DNA of 64,000 bases from positions 1,766,001-1,830,000 of the forward strand of contig OZ037765.1 of assembly GCA_964035545.1 (NCBI GenBank), given 5' to 3'. Below the pieces are notes generated by a model that saw nothing but the letters and a program-made list of their open reading frames with translations, was not told where the DNA came from and did not search any database. The translations under genes and the position numbers were made by a program. This DNA is from Bugula neritina. Lineage: Eukaryota; Bryozoa; Gymnolaemata; Cheilostomatida; Bugulidae. How positions within the stretch are numbered: the first letter of the stretch is position 1; each line of letters opens with the position of its first letter. Of the stretch, positions 53,013-64,000 are shown in pieces.

Positions 53013-53985
53013 TCAATAATACAGCATACTCGTCAATATATTATTTAAATAAAAAAAGTTAAAAGAATTTTGTACAAATACATTCTTGCAACTTTCATTG
53101 AGCATAGTATTTCTGTGTCTGTATCTGTGTTGAGTCTCTAGACCCTCGAAAGGGAGGGGGAGACCTTCACTGAGGAGTGTTATGAAGGCTTCAGAGATTC
53201 TAAGGTCTTGTATTGTCTTAGGAAGGAAACTGTTAAAGTATATGTTAGAATTTGTTAGTAATGACCGAGGCATATGTCTGGACATGTTACGTGTTAGCAT
53301 AGATAGACAATTTGTTAGTTCTTGGACGGTATTATTAATTTCAGGACAGACATTTTCCATAGCTAGGAATTTAAGTATTAACTTTATACGGCTTGATTTC
53401 CTACGAGACTCCAACGTTTCTATATTTAGCTGTTCTCGAGCCTACATACTTTGAATTCCTTTTAAACTCAAAATAAAAAGCAGTGCCTTGTTCTGGACTC
53501 GTTCTAGTTTGTGTATATCCTTTAAATAAGGGGGAAGGGTGTCTCATACTTCACTGGAGTATTTTAGCACTGGTCTAACTAATGTTAGATACGCCAACAT
53601 CTTAGCTTTTTCAGGAGCATTATGTAATGTTGATTTTATGTAACCTAGAATTTTAGTGGCTTTGGTAACAGTAAAATTAATACGTTTTTCCCATTTAAGA
53701 CTATTGTTAATGTGAATGCCAAGGTAGTTTATGGTATCCGTAACAGTTGGTGTAGTGTTGCATAAATTTTATTTTATTGTATCTAAATCAAAATGGGTTT
53801 TGCCAAAAAATACTAAGCTACACTTAGTAGGATTAAACGCCATTTTCTATTTCAGAGCCCAGCTTTCTAACTGATGGAGATCATTCTGAAAAGATACAAC
53901 AGATGGCGGATTGACTAAGAGTGAAAATATCAAAGTATCGTCAGCAAAGAGTTTTATAGATGAGGAAATACATTTGCAGATAATA
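53013..53985 (-). pseudogene. CR1/L2-like non-LTR retrotransposon fragment (RT 3' half)
   Basis: Reading the minus strand gives ISSSIKLFADDTLIFSLLVN, with the RT active-site motif FADD at 53937-53948. Next come FQNDLHQLESWAL, MAFNPTKCSLVFFGKTHFDL, YLGIHINNSLKWEKRINFT, KLERVQNKALLFI and a C-terminal stretch ESRRKSSRIKLILKFL with FLPKTIQDLRISEAF. These are typical of CR1/Jockey-group reverse transcriptases. Stops (for example after ESWALK) and a truncated 5' end mark it as dead. The last 133 residues are still open, from 53414 down to 53013. Confidence 0.87.
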
Positions 53986-54099
53986 TGTCAATCCGACTTA
54001 ATTTTGTTTCATATGTGAGGAGCTTTTGCACGCTCTCAGTTAATTTCAATAAAAATTCGAATGCTAAACCTCATAAACTTATTTGATTGTTTGATCCAG

Positions 54100-54330
54100 A
54101 CTAGGTTTCTTTATTTGAAGTAGTTATACATAAATGCAGCTTATATAGTTGATAGAGTTTTCTCACAAAGCCTGTAACCATGGCGATAGCGAGTTCTACA
54201 ACAAGGTACATTAAGCAATCTAGCATTGTTTTTATGTAAAATGTTTGCCTCCACTGAAATTCGAACCCAAAACCTTTTGGCTTGCAAGCAGGTGCAGCGA
54301 TAACCATTACGCCATAGGAGCCACTGCCTA
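54100..54330 (-). mobile_element. tRNA-derived SINE-like element, family 2, copy 1
   Basis: On the minus strand the head reads GGCTCCTATGGCGTAATGGT, then TTGCAAGCCAAAAGG and the B-box-like GGGTTCGAATTTCAGTGGAG followed by GCAAACATTTTACA. The copy at 62998-63115 shares the order of head, TTTGCAAGCC, B box, CTCAGTGGGGGCAAA and ATTTT. It is a tRNA-like head, not a functional tRNA gene. Confidence 0.68.
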
Positions 54331-56670
54331 TACTCAACACTACATTTTAGTGATATAAATAGCAGCTTTTGTTCAAGTCTTTTGCCTCAACTGGTGCATT
54401 TTTATCAATTATTAAAATACTGAGGATAACTAAATTCAAACCACACAATACATACATAATATTTTAAAATAATATATAATTAAAAAGAGAACAAATGTAG
54501 AACTTTTGCCTATCTCATGCCTTGACATTTATTTTGTTGCAGTATAGCATACCTATTATGATTATGAAAGCAAAATATAGTAACAGTTATAAATCAAATT
54601 AAACTAACCATCCGTAGAATTCCAAATATTTTTTTAATTTATTGCTGCACAAAACTGAAAGTACTTAATATGTACTTTAGTGACAAAGGTGAGATAAATC
54701 CTAATTTATTCTAAGCATATGCAATGAGTATATTGAAACGTGTAATCCCAAGCTACAAACACCATTCTCATTGACTGCAGTGCAACTTAATATAGCCTTA
54801 ATTCAAGCCGTTTGCAGTAATGCAAATTAGTTTAGCTTCAGTCCCAATATTTGAAGCCACCTACACCACCTCTTTTTCAGAACAGTTTTTTTATTTCATT
54901 GTTGGAAAACGTGATTAAATATCTCTACGGCATTTTTGGAGCTTTTTCACATTTTTTTAAATACTGGGTTTCTTTTAAAAAAGTGTGGGCAACTTGCCAA
55001 GATTGTACTTTCACTTGATTTGAATATTTTTTCCTGGAAGTACTGGTATAACATCGGGTGAGGTTCAAGAACTAGAATGAGTTTGTTTTTGAGATACATT
55101 TTTCTAGGCACTATTTGTATTCCTATATATGCAGGTTGACACAATTACAAACATGGCGTGATTGATGGCTTCGTTATAGAAGAATGTTATTAATCTACCA
55201 CCATTAATTTTAATAACGTAGTATTTAACATCTTGCGATGTAATAGCAACGTTGCATTGCCATTAGAAACATGTGGCACAACTATTTATAGAAAGTAGGC
55301 TAGGGTAATGAATGTGACACAAATAGTTTGATATCATCTGTTTTCAATTTAAACATTTAGAATGAACATCGAAAAGTAAAAAAGTAATTTAATTGACAGT
55401 CTTGAAATTTTCTGCTTTCAAATATGATAAGACATATGCAAGCTCTTGTTTACTCTGGATTCTTTCATGATGCATAATATATATTCTTTTTACCAAACAA
55501 TACCTATTAAATTTTGCAGTTATATTTCAAGTCTTGCTACATAGAGAAAACCGTGATTTTTTAGTACTACAAAATGTAGCTAGATCAAGTGGAAATAGGT
55601 TTGATGCTTTCTTTTTTTATCGGCAGTGTGGTGGTGTGCTTTTCCACAAGGGTTACAATAATATAATTCAAAGTGTGCGAGTCGTTAATAAATTAGTTGA
55701 AATATAATATTTCCTATATTATTTCATTCAACTATTCTCTACCTAAAACTGATTATAGGCATCACTGCTCATCAAATTTATGCAGATTAGCTTTTGGCAA
55801 AGGTTTTCATATAAAAATTTAAGCCAGCGATAAAATAAAACAGAAATTTGAGTTGATTAGTCATATAATATTATAGCCATTTTTCACAGTTCTGTACCTT
55901 ACATGCAGCAAATAAGTTTAAAGCTCTCAGTTATAGTTTTAAAATCTGAGACAATTAAAAAAGCTGTGCCGTTGCATGTGCTTTAGGTTATCATTTTACT
56001 ATTTAACTTAGTATAGCAACTTTTAGCTTTGTGAAAGATGAGAGCTATTTCAAATAATAATAGCAATTAAACATTTACAAATGATATACAAATAAAGTTA
56101 CAATTTTTATTGTTGTATCATATTATAGCTATATATTATATTATATATTATATTATATTGTAAACTAACAGCAAAGATATGTTAGGTAAAAAAGCATAAA
56201 TTACTGGAATATAAGCCTGGTCATAATTATAACAGCACTATGTGGAAGCTCTGCATTTAAAATGCTATCACCTCTGCAACTACTCGCAGTGACTAGATTT
56301 GAAATCATAAATACATAATATACATAATTTGCATAAGCATATTGCATAAAATACAAATTGCTATCAAAAAATTAAATTTACAAATATATATTCATGCCTA
56401 ACCTGTAATACATGATGTAAGCGAAGTTTAGATTATTTATGACTACATAATGATACAAACTATAAATAAGCTTTTGCTATTGTAATAAGCTTTAGATGCA
56501 GCTTTTTAGCTACCATAGCATAAGAATATCACAAGCTCTATTATATCGTATTATGCCATGCTGTTTTAAGCTCTGTATTATATTGTTTAGTCTGCTTTAA
56601 GCCATATATCATATCGACTCATGCTCCCATAAGCTATATGCATTACATTGTTATATATGCTGTGTTAGCC

Positions 56671-56844
56671 TTAGATCATCATGCCGTTTTTAACAGCAGT
56701 AGAATTGTAACCAGACTTGGTCATGTGACTTAGCCCATCAGAATGGTCTGAATTTACACTTCTGTTTCTACTCCGTCTCTTTGTGCTGCTAACTTGGGCT
56801 TTTGCTAGCAGGTTTTCTATGTTATACGGAAGCAAGGAGAACAC
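56671..56844 (-). CDS. slo: BK channel: terminal exon b
   Basis: The acceptor lies at 56845-56846. The frame reads [17 protein letters not shown], then a basic and serine-rich tail ([19 protein letters not shown]) ending KNGMMI and TAA at 56671-56673: 57 residues. The RRSRNRS stretch could be a kinase target, by composition only. Because exon a carries its own stop, exon b is used only if exon a is skipped. Confidence 0.78.
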   Translation of the reverse strand: MFSLLPYNIENLLAKAQVSSTKRRSRNRSVNSDHSDGLSHMTKSGYNSTAVKNGMMI

Positions 56845-59800
56845 CTTTAATGCAGAAAACAATATAAATTATTATATTATATAACAATCATCAGCAATGA
56901 CCAATAGTAACGTATAGATATCTTTCAAGGTAAGATATTTTGTCTATGTCTTTCACAAATTGTTTTTACAATTATTATTTATGTATAATTGAACAAACAG
57001 ATTTTAATCATTTTAAACTTTTAGGCAGAAGTTATGAATATTTGATAAAGAATATTTAAATAAGAAATATGAGTATAGTCAAAGCATTACAAAATGGAGG
57101 TTATTTTGGCTGCGTGGCACACAAACATCACACTAATCGATGCAATTAAATAGTGCAAGAAAGCTAAGCATTGGTTTTGTACATTTGTTAGTTAGTGGAG
57201 TAGTGTGTTTAACATTAGGTAGTTTATTTTGTAAAACTTTAGTAGTTTGCAATTAGTAGTTAGTGAATCTGGATAAAGCCATAATAAAAGTTAGCTAGTA
57301 TTATTGTATAGTCGCTAGTTTGGGTAAAGTCATGAAATATAGTAAGGCTAGTGCCAAAGGCTAGTTGGGAAGCAAAATTCACAATAAAACTTGTTGCAGG
57401 TTACATTCGAAGTTGTAAAATTCTCTTGCTGTTGAAATTCACCCATGTCTTGGATTTAATTTTGCTACTTTTTAGATTAAAGCTAAGAGTGGCTTAGTCA
57501 TTGCTTATGCCAAATGGTTCCAGCATTATTTAAAGGTCTGTGTTGATTTTATAAGTAAAATTCCAACAGCCGTTACCATCAGCAAGGAAAAGCTTGCTAA
57601 AGGTTTCCCCCTCTCCCAAACTTGACGAAGCAGCTATTGCTATACAATACTGCACACAAAACAGCAAAGCTTTTAAGCAAAAGTTGGCATTACTCGACAA
57701 AATCCCAGCTTCCTCACTTGATTTATAGAACTGATGTTACTACAGCTGCAGTCTCTAAAGACACTGCAGCTTCTTCTGGCGCATTTGATTGGATGGATTC
57801 AGATATTCGAATAGATTGAGAAGGATGATTGGCGGACTCAGAAGAACCAGCCAATAAGGAAGTTGGGATTGAAGCTACCTTGTGGTGATCTACCATGAAA
57901 TGGCACGGTATGAAACTGAAAACCTGTTCAGTGGACAAACAGACAGCCATTTAGTAAGAAAGAATAAAAGTGGGAGCATCAAATCACAAGCAAATAATAA
58001 AACTATTAGCACCAGTTAGTATAAAACAACACAGTTAGCTTGTAAAATGAAGCTGTGAATCTATTCAACACTTTCCATAACAATAAATGCAAGCTTTAAA
58101 TTATATTTCTCGTAAATAAATATATATTTCAACTTCAATTTATTTTTGTACAAGTCAGGAACAGTTAAAATAATCAAATTCTGTTTTTATATTATAAAGC
58201 ATGACATAGTGTAATTTTTAGCTTAACCGCAATTTCCTGGTCTAAGTTTAAAAGTACAAAGCCTACATAGTAATGCATGCTTTAACTCACAGCGTCGTTA
58301 GGTTGAAGAAGGAAGTCTTCAGGAGGGTTAGTTATTACATAACGTTTGTTAGAAGCCGATAGCTGATGAAGTTCAGTGTCCTTGAACTTTCTATGCAGTC
58401 CAATGCACAGTATGCCAAATGTTTCCAAAGCAAAGAGAAATAGTCGACCAAAAGTACCATTTTCCTAAAGTATATAAAGGCACTGAACTTGCATGTAAAT
58501 TTGATGCAGTGTGTTTATAAAAGGGAATTGAAGTTAAAAATATCTTTTTTTATGTTTCACCATATATTGTAGAGCTTTTTAAACGTATGTTTATATCCTT
58601 ATTATTTCCAGTAAAAATGGTTGTTTTGGTCAAAAGGACAATTTCAAAAGGCATTGATTAGAGCTTTAGCTTTAATTTTTGTGATCTCAGCATTATTGTG
58701 TTTTATGTTGGTAATTTTTTCCAATGCATAGCCAAAAAAACAAAATGATGCTTTTTATCTGTTGTTAATACACAGTGACATTCTGCATTGAGTGATTTTA
58801 AAAAAAATTCTTTGAAGTTATAAAAGGGTGTGTGGCTAATTTCTATTGGTTGAAACTCAAAATTTTTTTCAGAAAAGGTGTAAATGTATTTTTACAAGTT
58901 CATTTGTGAAATTAAGTTAAAGCTTGTTTCATGTAAATATCATTAAAATGATTTATACAACATTTTTGCAAGTTTATGCTTGCATCTCTTGTGTGACTTT
59001 TCAAGGTTAACATCTTATTAATTATTCAAGAAATAAAATGATGCATTTTAAATGAATATTGGGAGTTGCTTACCCCGAGCTGGGCAAAGGGTCCTTCGGC
59101 CAATGAGATCTGTCCAACTTTACAACGATCTCTACAGGCAGTCATTTCTGGTGTGGTCAGAGTTCCTTGAATACCAATACCTTCCGCCATTATCTGTTCG
59201 AGTTGGGGGGTGGAGCCACCCGTAACCAGCGTCCTGATGAGTAATAAGGCATTCTCGTTGAAGTAGCTCTACAATAGTTGGAGTTGTCCATTTATCAACA
59301 AAATACATGAAAACTTAGGCTGATGAGAATTGAAATGTTTAATCAAGGATGAAATATATTTCATACAGTTAAATATTGAAAATTTTCCAAGTTTGATACT
59401 AGCTAGTTTAAAGTATGAGCATATATGTATATACTGTTTTCCCGCTACCTGAACAGGACAAAATGGAGATACGCGAGAAAAATATACGTATACTGTTTTA
59501 TTATCCAATTATTGAACCCCGTGCTACAATCCAGTGGTTTATTCTTTTAGGAAAATATTTTATTGCATGTTTAACAAAATGATACGAGTATAATTTGATA
59601 AAAGTTAGCATAGTACAATGAAATATGTTGTAATACAATATAGCATATTATAATATGTCATATCATGCCGTATTATTATTATTATTATTATTAAGCACAA
59701 CATAAAGTTGATATAATGCAACAAAACATAAAATAATATTGTTTGATAAAATATGATATAATATATTTAATATAATATAATATAAACTCTAATACTATGT

Positions 59801-62800
59801 AATGTTTTATATTTTCATATAATCCTATACGTGTAATATATATGACATGGTATAATATTGCAACTATACAATGTAGTGTATAATAATTTAATATATTATA
59901 CAAAATAAAAAAATATGCTATAAAATGATGCAATATATAAGGCAATGTTGAAGCAAAATAAATTGTTTGCATCTTTTGCTTAACATTCTTAATTATTAGT
60001 GATAGCATTAAATACACAGTACTGGCACATATGGCATGTACTTACGATGCAGTACCGGTACATCTGTACTTACTGTGCTGTATCAGTACATGTGTACTTA
60101 CTATGCAGAACTGGTACTTGTATACTTACTGTAATGTATCAGTACATATGTACTTACTGTGCTGTACCAGTACATGTATATCTTTAGCATGCAGTACATA
60201 TGTACTTACTGCAATGTATCAGTACATGTGTACTTACTGTACTCATTAGTGAGTCCAAAACGCTGACAGCGAATGCGGTGCCACACGCGAAGGGCTGAGT
60301 CATGTACAGTTCCACATCCGGGTCATCTTCGTCATCTTGATCGAGGAACTGGACGTTGGAGTCGTTTGCTACACGAGAGAGACGTGTGTTACAGTATCTT
60401 CACTGTACATCTCAACAATGACTAACAATGGTTGCATTGTTGGTTATGAAACAATGATATAATTCATTAAAACACAATACAAAATTAATTTGTTATCAAT
60501 TGTTAGAAATTACATTTCCATGAACAAATACCAACAATGGTTGCATTGTTGGTAATGAAACAATGATGAAATTATTAAAACACAATACAAAATTAATTTG
60601 TTATCAATTGTTGGAAATTACATTTAAAAATTATTTCACTCAAATGACTAACAATGTAAGCATATATAAATTTTTTATATAGGAGAAAGACTTAGTTCAA
60701 CTCTACCATCATATAAGTCAATACCAGAAAATAGACCAAGTACCTAGCTCTGTAATCATTGGAATGTTGGCGCCTATCAGTGGCTGTCCGTTCTGTCTAC
60801 TGTAGCCTCTCATTGGATTTGTGAGCGAAGTAAAGGGGAAGAATCCTACAATACCAATCACTATCAGTTATTCTACCTGACCTAGTGACCTACACCTTGT
60901 TGTTTACATAGCTTTTTTTTATATGACCTTCAACTTTATACAGTCTTTATATTTACATAACTTGTACATGACCCTTTCACCTTTACATAAACTTTACAGT
61001 CGAAATTTGCCTATTCCAAAGACTACATGCAACATAATCACAATTTGATTTTAAGTTAAGTCAAGTTGGACTTGAGTTATAAGGTGAAGTTGAATTTAAG
61101 TGATGCACATGTAAAATGTGAGGTTAAAAAACTAAAAAGTTAGGGATGTTTTTTACTATTTTTGGTAAACCAAAAGTTCATAATAAAGTTGGGGAAGTTT
61201 TCATTATTGCTTCAAAAATTCTTATACTGTTTTTGCATAACGTAAGATAAACAGAAAATTTCTTGTAGATATAATATCAATCAGTATTCAAATATGCATT
61301 AAAGTTAGTGCAATATCAAATATTAAATGTGCATTACAGTTGGAAGGGAGGAATTCAGTGAATAAGGTGTGCCAATAGGAAGCAGCCATACAAATTTATC
61401 CAATGGAAAGTGACCAATCACCAAAGCGCTTATAATTACCCTTGTCTTTTTCAGCTTCATTTCCATTCTCCACATCTAATAACTCTGAAGTCTCTAATAT
61501 ATATCACAATGCTACATGATGTATTATTAGAAAGCTTTATCATGGAAAACTGCTTTCTTAATAACTGAACAATGCAGTGAAAACATTTATTTTTGGGCAA
61601 GTTGCAAAAAAATTAAACTTTTTAAACTGCATCTTTTGTTTCCATTTACTAGTCAATTGTTGCTCTTGATGAAGTTCCTTAGTAATAAAGTTAATTTAAG
61701 CTATACAAATTAATTAATTTCTAAATCTAAAGCTTTTAGAAAATTTCTGAGCATATAAAATGAATGATATTTATCAAATGTGCTTTGTCAAAATTTTAAA
61801 GAAATAATTTTTATATCAGTCTGTTTCAATGCCAAACAAAGAATAACATATTATATAAAAAAATATCAAAGTGAAATTTTTAAATTTATGAAACAACACA
61901 GAGGTTTCTCAAAACACCATGGCCTATTTAAAAAATAACATTATAAAATAAAATGCAAGCAAAATAAAGCCTAGCTTTGATCTAATGAAACATGCTACAG
62001 TAAAGCATAAAATTGATAAAACTTCTTTAAAAATATCAACTACTATAAACATTCCTCACCTGGAACTTTTTTTACTCGCGGATGAATTCCCGCATCGTCA
62101 AATGTCATGGATTTGATATTGAGAGAGCACAATATGGCCGACTTGTCAATGAGCGAAGGATCCTCATTGTGGTTGCTTGTTTTACGAGCTGACAAAATGA
62201 TGCAAGTTTCGCAACTGTTGATGTTTATAGCTCGGAGATTGGCTCGATTGAGCGGGGAACCCTGAAAGTTTTGAAACATTTAAAAATTAAACTGAAGCAA
62301 ACAGTAACAAAAACTACATTTAAACATCTGTTTTTATATATTCTATAGGAGAAAACGTATGTAGTTGTTAGCAAAGCTCCAACTTTAGCAATTTATATAA
62401 TACAACAGTTGTGTATCTTGAACTCAAAAATTAGCATATTTAAAAATAGCAGTTGATTCATTTAAAAAGTGGAAGAAATTCTGAAAAAAATCAGTTCTAT
62501 TACTGGTTTAAAAAGTTCTATTTTCAGCATCTGGTTACTTTTTAATTGTGATCAGTCACTCTTTAAAATTATAGGTTAATATTCTGTCAAAAAAATGAAA
62601 GCCTAACTCCTACCGACAAGATGTATATTTTTGGAAAGTTTCGAATGCTGATCCACTCTCTCTTTAGGTAGTCAAGATTTCCAAGTAGCACCACACTTTT
62701 CAGCTCGTTAAAGTGGAAGTTGCTTGCCCTTAGCGGCATGATGAGACTTCCTAGACCAATCAGAGGAGAGTCTGCTTCGCTGAACAGACAGACTATTATA

Positions 62801-63953
62801 TGACTCATCAGTTGTGTTGAACTAGAAGAATCCTGAAGAACAATTGTCACTCATATTGTTAATGTTGCTGTGATGTAGAATCCGTATATTTCCTATTAAT
62901 TCCATTATTTTCATTTGTTTAGAAACTTGTTTATTTATTTATTGTTTCCACCACTTTACTGAATACGAACAAATTACTGTAGTGATGAGATTACTCAGAA
63001 GCCCCTGTGGTGTGATGGTGAGCACGCCACTTTGCAAGCCGGAGATCTCGAGTTTGAATCTCAGTGGGGGCAAATATTTTATAATTACAAAACAGATAAG
63101 CAAAGATGGAAATTCAAACACTTGCTTATTTACTATTACGCAGCATGGTACTTACTCTATCATTACTTACTACTATACAGCGTGGTACTTACTCTACCAG
63201 TACTTACTATTATACAGCATGGTACTTACTCTATCATTACTTACTACTATACAGCATGGTACTTACTCTACCATTACTTACTACTATACAGCATGGTACT
63301 TACTCTACCATTACTTACTACTATACAGCATGGTACTTACTCTACCATTACTTACTACTATACAGCATGGTACTTACTCTACCATTACTTACTACTATAC
63401 AGCATGGTACTTACTCTACCATTACTTACTACTATACAGCATGGTACTTACTCTACCATTACTTACTACTATACAGCATGGTACTTACTCTACCATTACT
63501 TACTACTATACAGCATGGTACTTACTCTACCATTACTTACTACTATACAGCGTGGTACTTACTCTACCAGTACTTACTATTATACAGCATGGTACTTACT
63601 CTATCATTACTTACTACTACTATACAGCATGGTACTTACTCTACCATTACTTACTACTATACAGCATGGTACTTACTCTACCATTACTTACTACTATACA
63701 GCATGGTACTTACTCTACCATTACTTACTACTATACAGCATGGTACTTACTCTACCATTACTTACTACTATACAGCATGGTACTTACTCTACCATTACTT
63801 ACTATTAAACAGTCGTCAATATTTTGCTCCTCACACCAATGAAACTTTCCCGTCTGGTCAAACCGTTTCTTCTGATCTGGTGAAGAACTCTTTGGCTGTT
63901 TCTCTGCGGCTGTCGGAGGGGAGCCCCGACCTACCAGCGACGTAAACGTGGAC
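56671..63953 (-). CDS. slo: BK (Slowpoke, KCNMA1-type) Ca2+-activated K+ channel, C-terminal part
   Basis: Large-conductance potassium channel gated by voltage and calcium; the window holds about the last 466 residues. Exons: 63803-63953, 62614-62832, 62060-62261, 61440-61493 (cassette), 60744-60845, 60238-60368, 59074-59268, 58291-58464, then 57723-57923 or 56671-56844. Exon order and phases join without a stop. Diagnostic stretches are [84 protein letters not shown] and the calcium bowl [12 protein letters not shown]. After these come [32 protein letters not shown] and [12 protein letters not shown]. Together these are the linker and the RCK2 domain of the cytosolic gating ring. The voltage sensor, pore and RCK1 lie beyond the right edge. 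SLO3 and SLACK are excluded by the calcium bowl and the sequence match. Confidence 0.96.
57723..57923 (-). CDS. slo: BK channel: alternative terminal exon a
   Basis: After an acceptor at 57924-57925 the frame continues as [18 protein letters not shown], then a Ser/Ala/Glu-rich tail ([20 protein letters not shown]) ending AVVTSVL and TAA at 57723-57725: 66 residues. It is phase-compatible with the exon ending LLQPNDA (58291-58464). The same position can instead be filled by exon b, which begins with the similar VFSLLPYNI. Both match the position of the known BK segment near TDxVFVLMQFD. The two therefore look like mutually exclusive C-termini. Confidence 0.75.
   Translation of the reverse strand, partial: VFSFIPCHFMVDHHKVASIPTSLLAGSSESANHPSQSIRISESIQSNAPEEAAVSLETAAVVTSVL
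60040..60237 (-). repeat. 28-bp minisatellite copying the calcium-bowl exon's 5' splice site
   Basis: On the minus strand, copies of the donor ACA|GTAAGTAC-like motif recur after the true one. The plus-strand CTTAC cores lie at 60041, 60069, 60097, 60125, 60153, 60205 and the true 60233. The spacing is 28 bp, with one gap of 52. The preceding bases (ACA, GCA, ATA, ATC) also mimic the exon end. Confidence 0.9.
60238..60368 (-). CDS. slo: BK channel calcium-bowl exon
   Basis: This exon encodes [20 protein letters not shown] followed by [20 protein letters not shown] and MST. The run of acidic residues is the calcium bowl, the high-affinity Ca2+ site of RCK2. The exon ends in ACA, directly followed by GTAAGTAC. 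That same donor is then repeated through the next 200 bases of the intron. Confidence 0.96.
61440..61493 (-). CDS. slo: BK channel: possible 54-nt cassette exon
   Basis: A 54-nt segment with an AG acceptor (61494-61495) and GT donor (61438-61439). Its phase lets it be included or skipped without shifting the frame, because the flanking exons join in the same phase either way. It encodes an acidic peptide, [18 protein letters not shown]. It sits in the loop of RCK2 between [16 protein letters not shown] and [11 protein letters not shown], where BK genes are known to vary by alternative splicing. Exon status is inferred from splice sites, phase and codon-like content. Confidence 0.65.
62998..63115 (+). 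mobile_element. tRNA-derived SINE-like element, family 2, copy 2
   Basis: Head GAAGCCCCTGTGGTGTGATG, then GAGCACGCCACTTTGCAAGC, the B-box-like TCGAGTTTGAATCTCAG and GGGGGCAAATATTTTATAA. It shares its layout with 54100-54330. It lies in a BK intron immediately beside the 37-bp repeat array. Confidence 0.66.
63136..63802 (-). repeat. 37-bp minisatellite copying the BK exon's 5' splice site (~18 copies)
   Basis: The array abuts the donor of the exon at 63803-63953. The true junction reads CTGTTTAATA|GTAAGTAATGG. Every repeat reads CTGTATAGTA|GTAAGTAATGG and then a second donor-like GAGTAAGTACC. About 18 copies fill 667 bp with few changes (for example an extra triplet near 63613, and a variant pair near 63180 and 63550). 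The unit is not a multiple of three. Confidence 0.93.
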
Positions 63954-64000
63954 CTGAAATAGTGTCAGGTCATCTGAGTAATTACTTTACATTCAACTAT

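Larger units (their letters stand above)
51483..56670. other. Intergenic region between BK channel and paralog B
   Basis: About 5.2 kb separate the BK stop from the paralog B start codon. It holds a CR1/L2-like reverse transcriptase fragment (53013-53985) and a tRNA-derived SINE-like copy (54100-54330). The rest is unremarkable AT-rich sequence with no supported gene. The promoter of paralog B should lie near 51483-52500, but no clear element was seen. Confidence 0.7.

Noticed and set aside
63136-63802. Regular repeat array resembling a CRISPR
   Set aside because: Units are strictly head-to-tail with no unique spacers, in an animal intron.
62982-63945. Three overlapping open frames of 258-286 residues on the plus strand
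   Set aside because: They are the 37-bp repeat read in all three frames. A stop-free unit that is not a multiple of three gives long artefactual frames, and the real exon lies on the other strand.

Overview
This window is animal nuclear DNA: AT-rich, with intron-split genes using GT-AG splice sites, tRNA-derived SINEs, non-LTR retrotransposon remains and many micro- and minisatellites. The proteins are typical of metazoans, and the repeat style suggests a marine lophotrochozoan-like invertebrate. The sequence alone does not fix the phylum.

All three genes I can support lie on the minus strand. (1) 1-9137: the first 11 coding exons of an MRP5/ABCC5-like ABC exporter (paralog A), cut by the window edge just before its first Walker A motif. 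(2) 11563-51482: a complete second ABCC5-like exporter (paralog B). Its 29 coding exons sum to 4155 nt, which is 1384 residues plus stop, with every exon phase agreeing. A and B have the same exon sizes through exon 10 and nearly identical sequence, so they are a tandem duplication. (3) 56671-63953: the C-terminal part of a BK/Slowpoke calcium-activated potassium channel (RCK2 domain, calcium bowl, a possible cassette exon and two competing terminal exons). The rest of this gene lies beyond the right edge.

Intron 7 of paralog B is about 22.7 kb, against 1.0 kb in paralog A. The extra ~21.7 kb (about 24300-46000) holds no convincing gene. It contains a decayed R2-type retrotransposon (about 31400-34296), a 1633-bp hAT-type foldback element with 8-bp target duplications (36145-37777), and long degenerate low-complexity tracts. 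A CR1/L2-like reverse transcriptase fragment lies between paralog B and the channel gene.

The most unusual pattern is at exon-intron borders. At least seven introns carry tandem repeats that copy the adjoining splice site itself. In the ABCC5-like gene B these are at exons 28, 26, 19 (acceptor), 18 and 14 (acceptor); in the BK gene they are at two exons. Each array places 1 to about 18 copies of a near-perfect splice signal next to the true one. Intron 18 of paralog B has such arrays at both ends. I know of no standard feature type for this, and it is the leading candidate for something undescribed.
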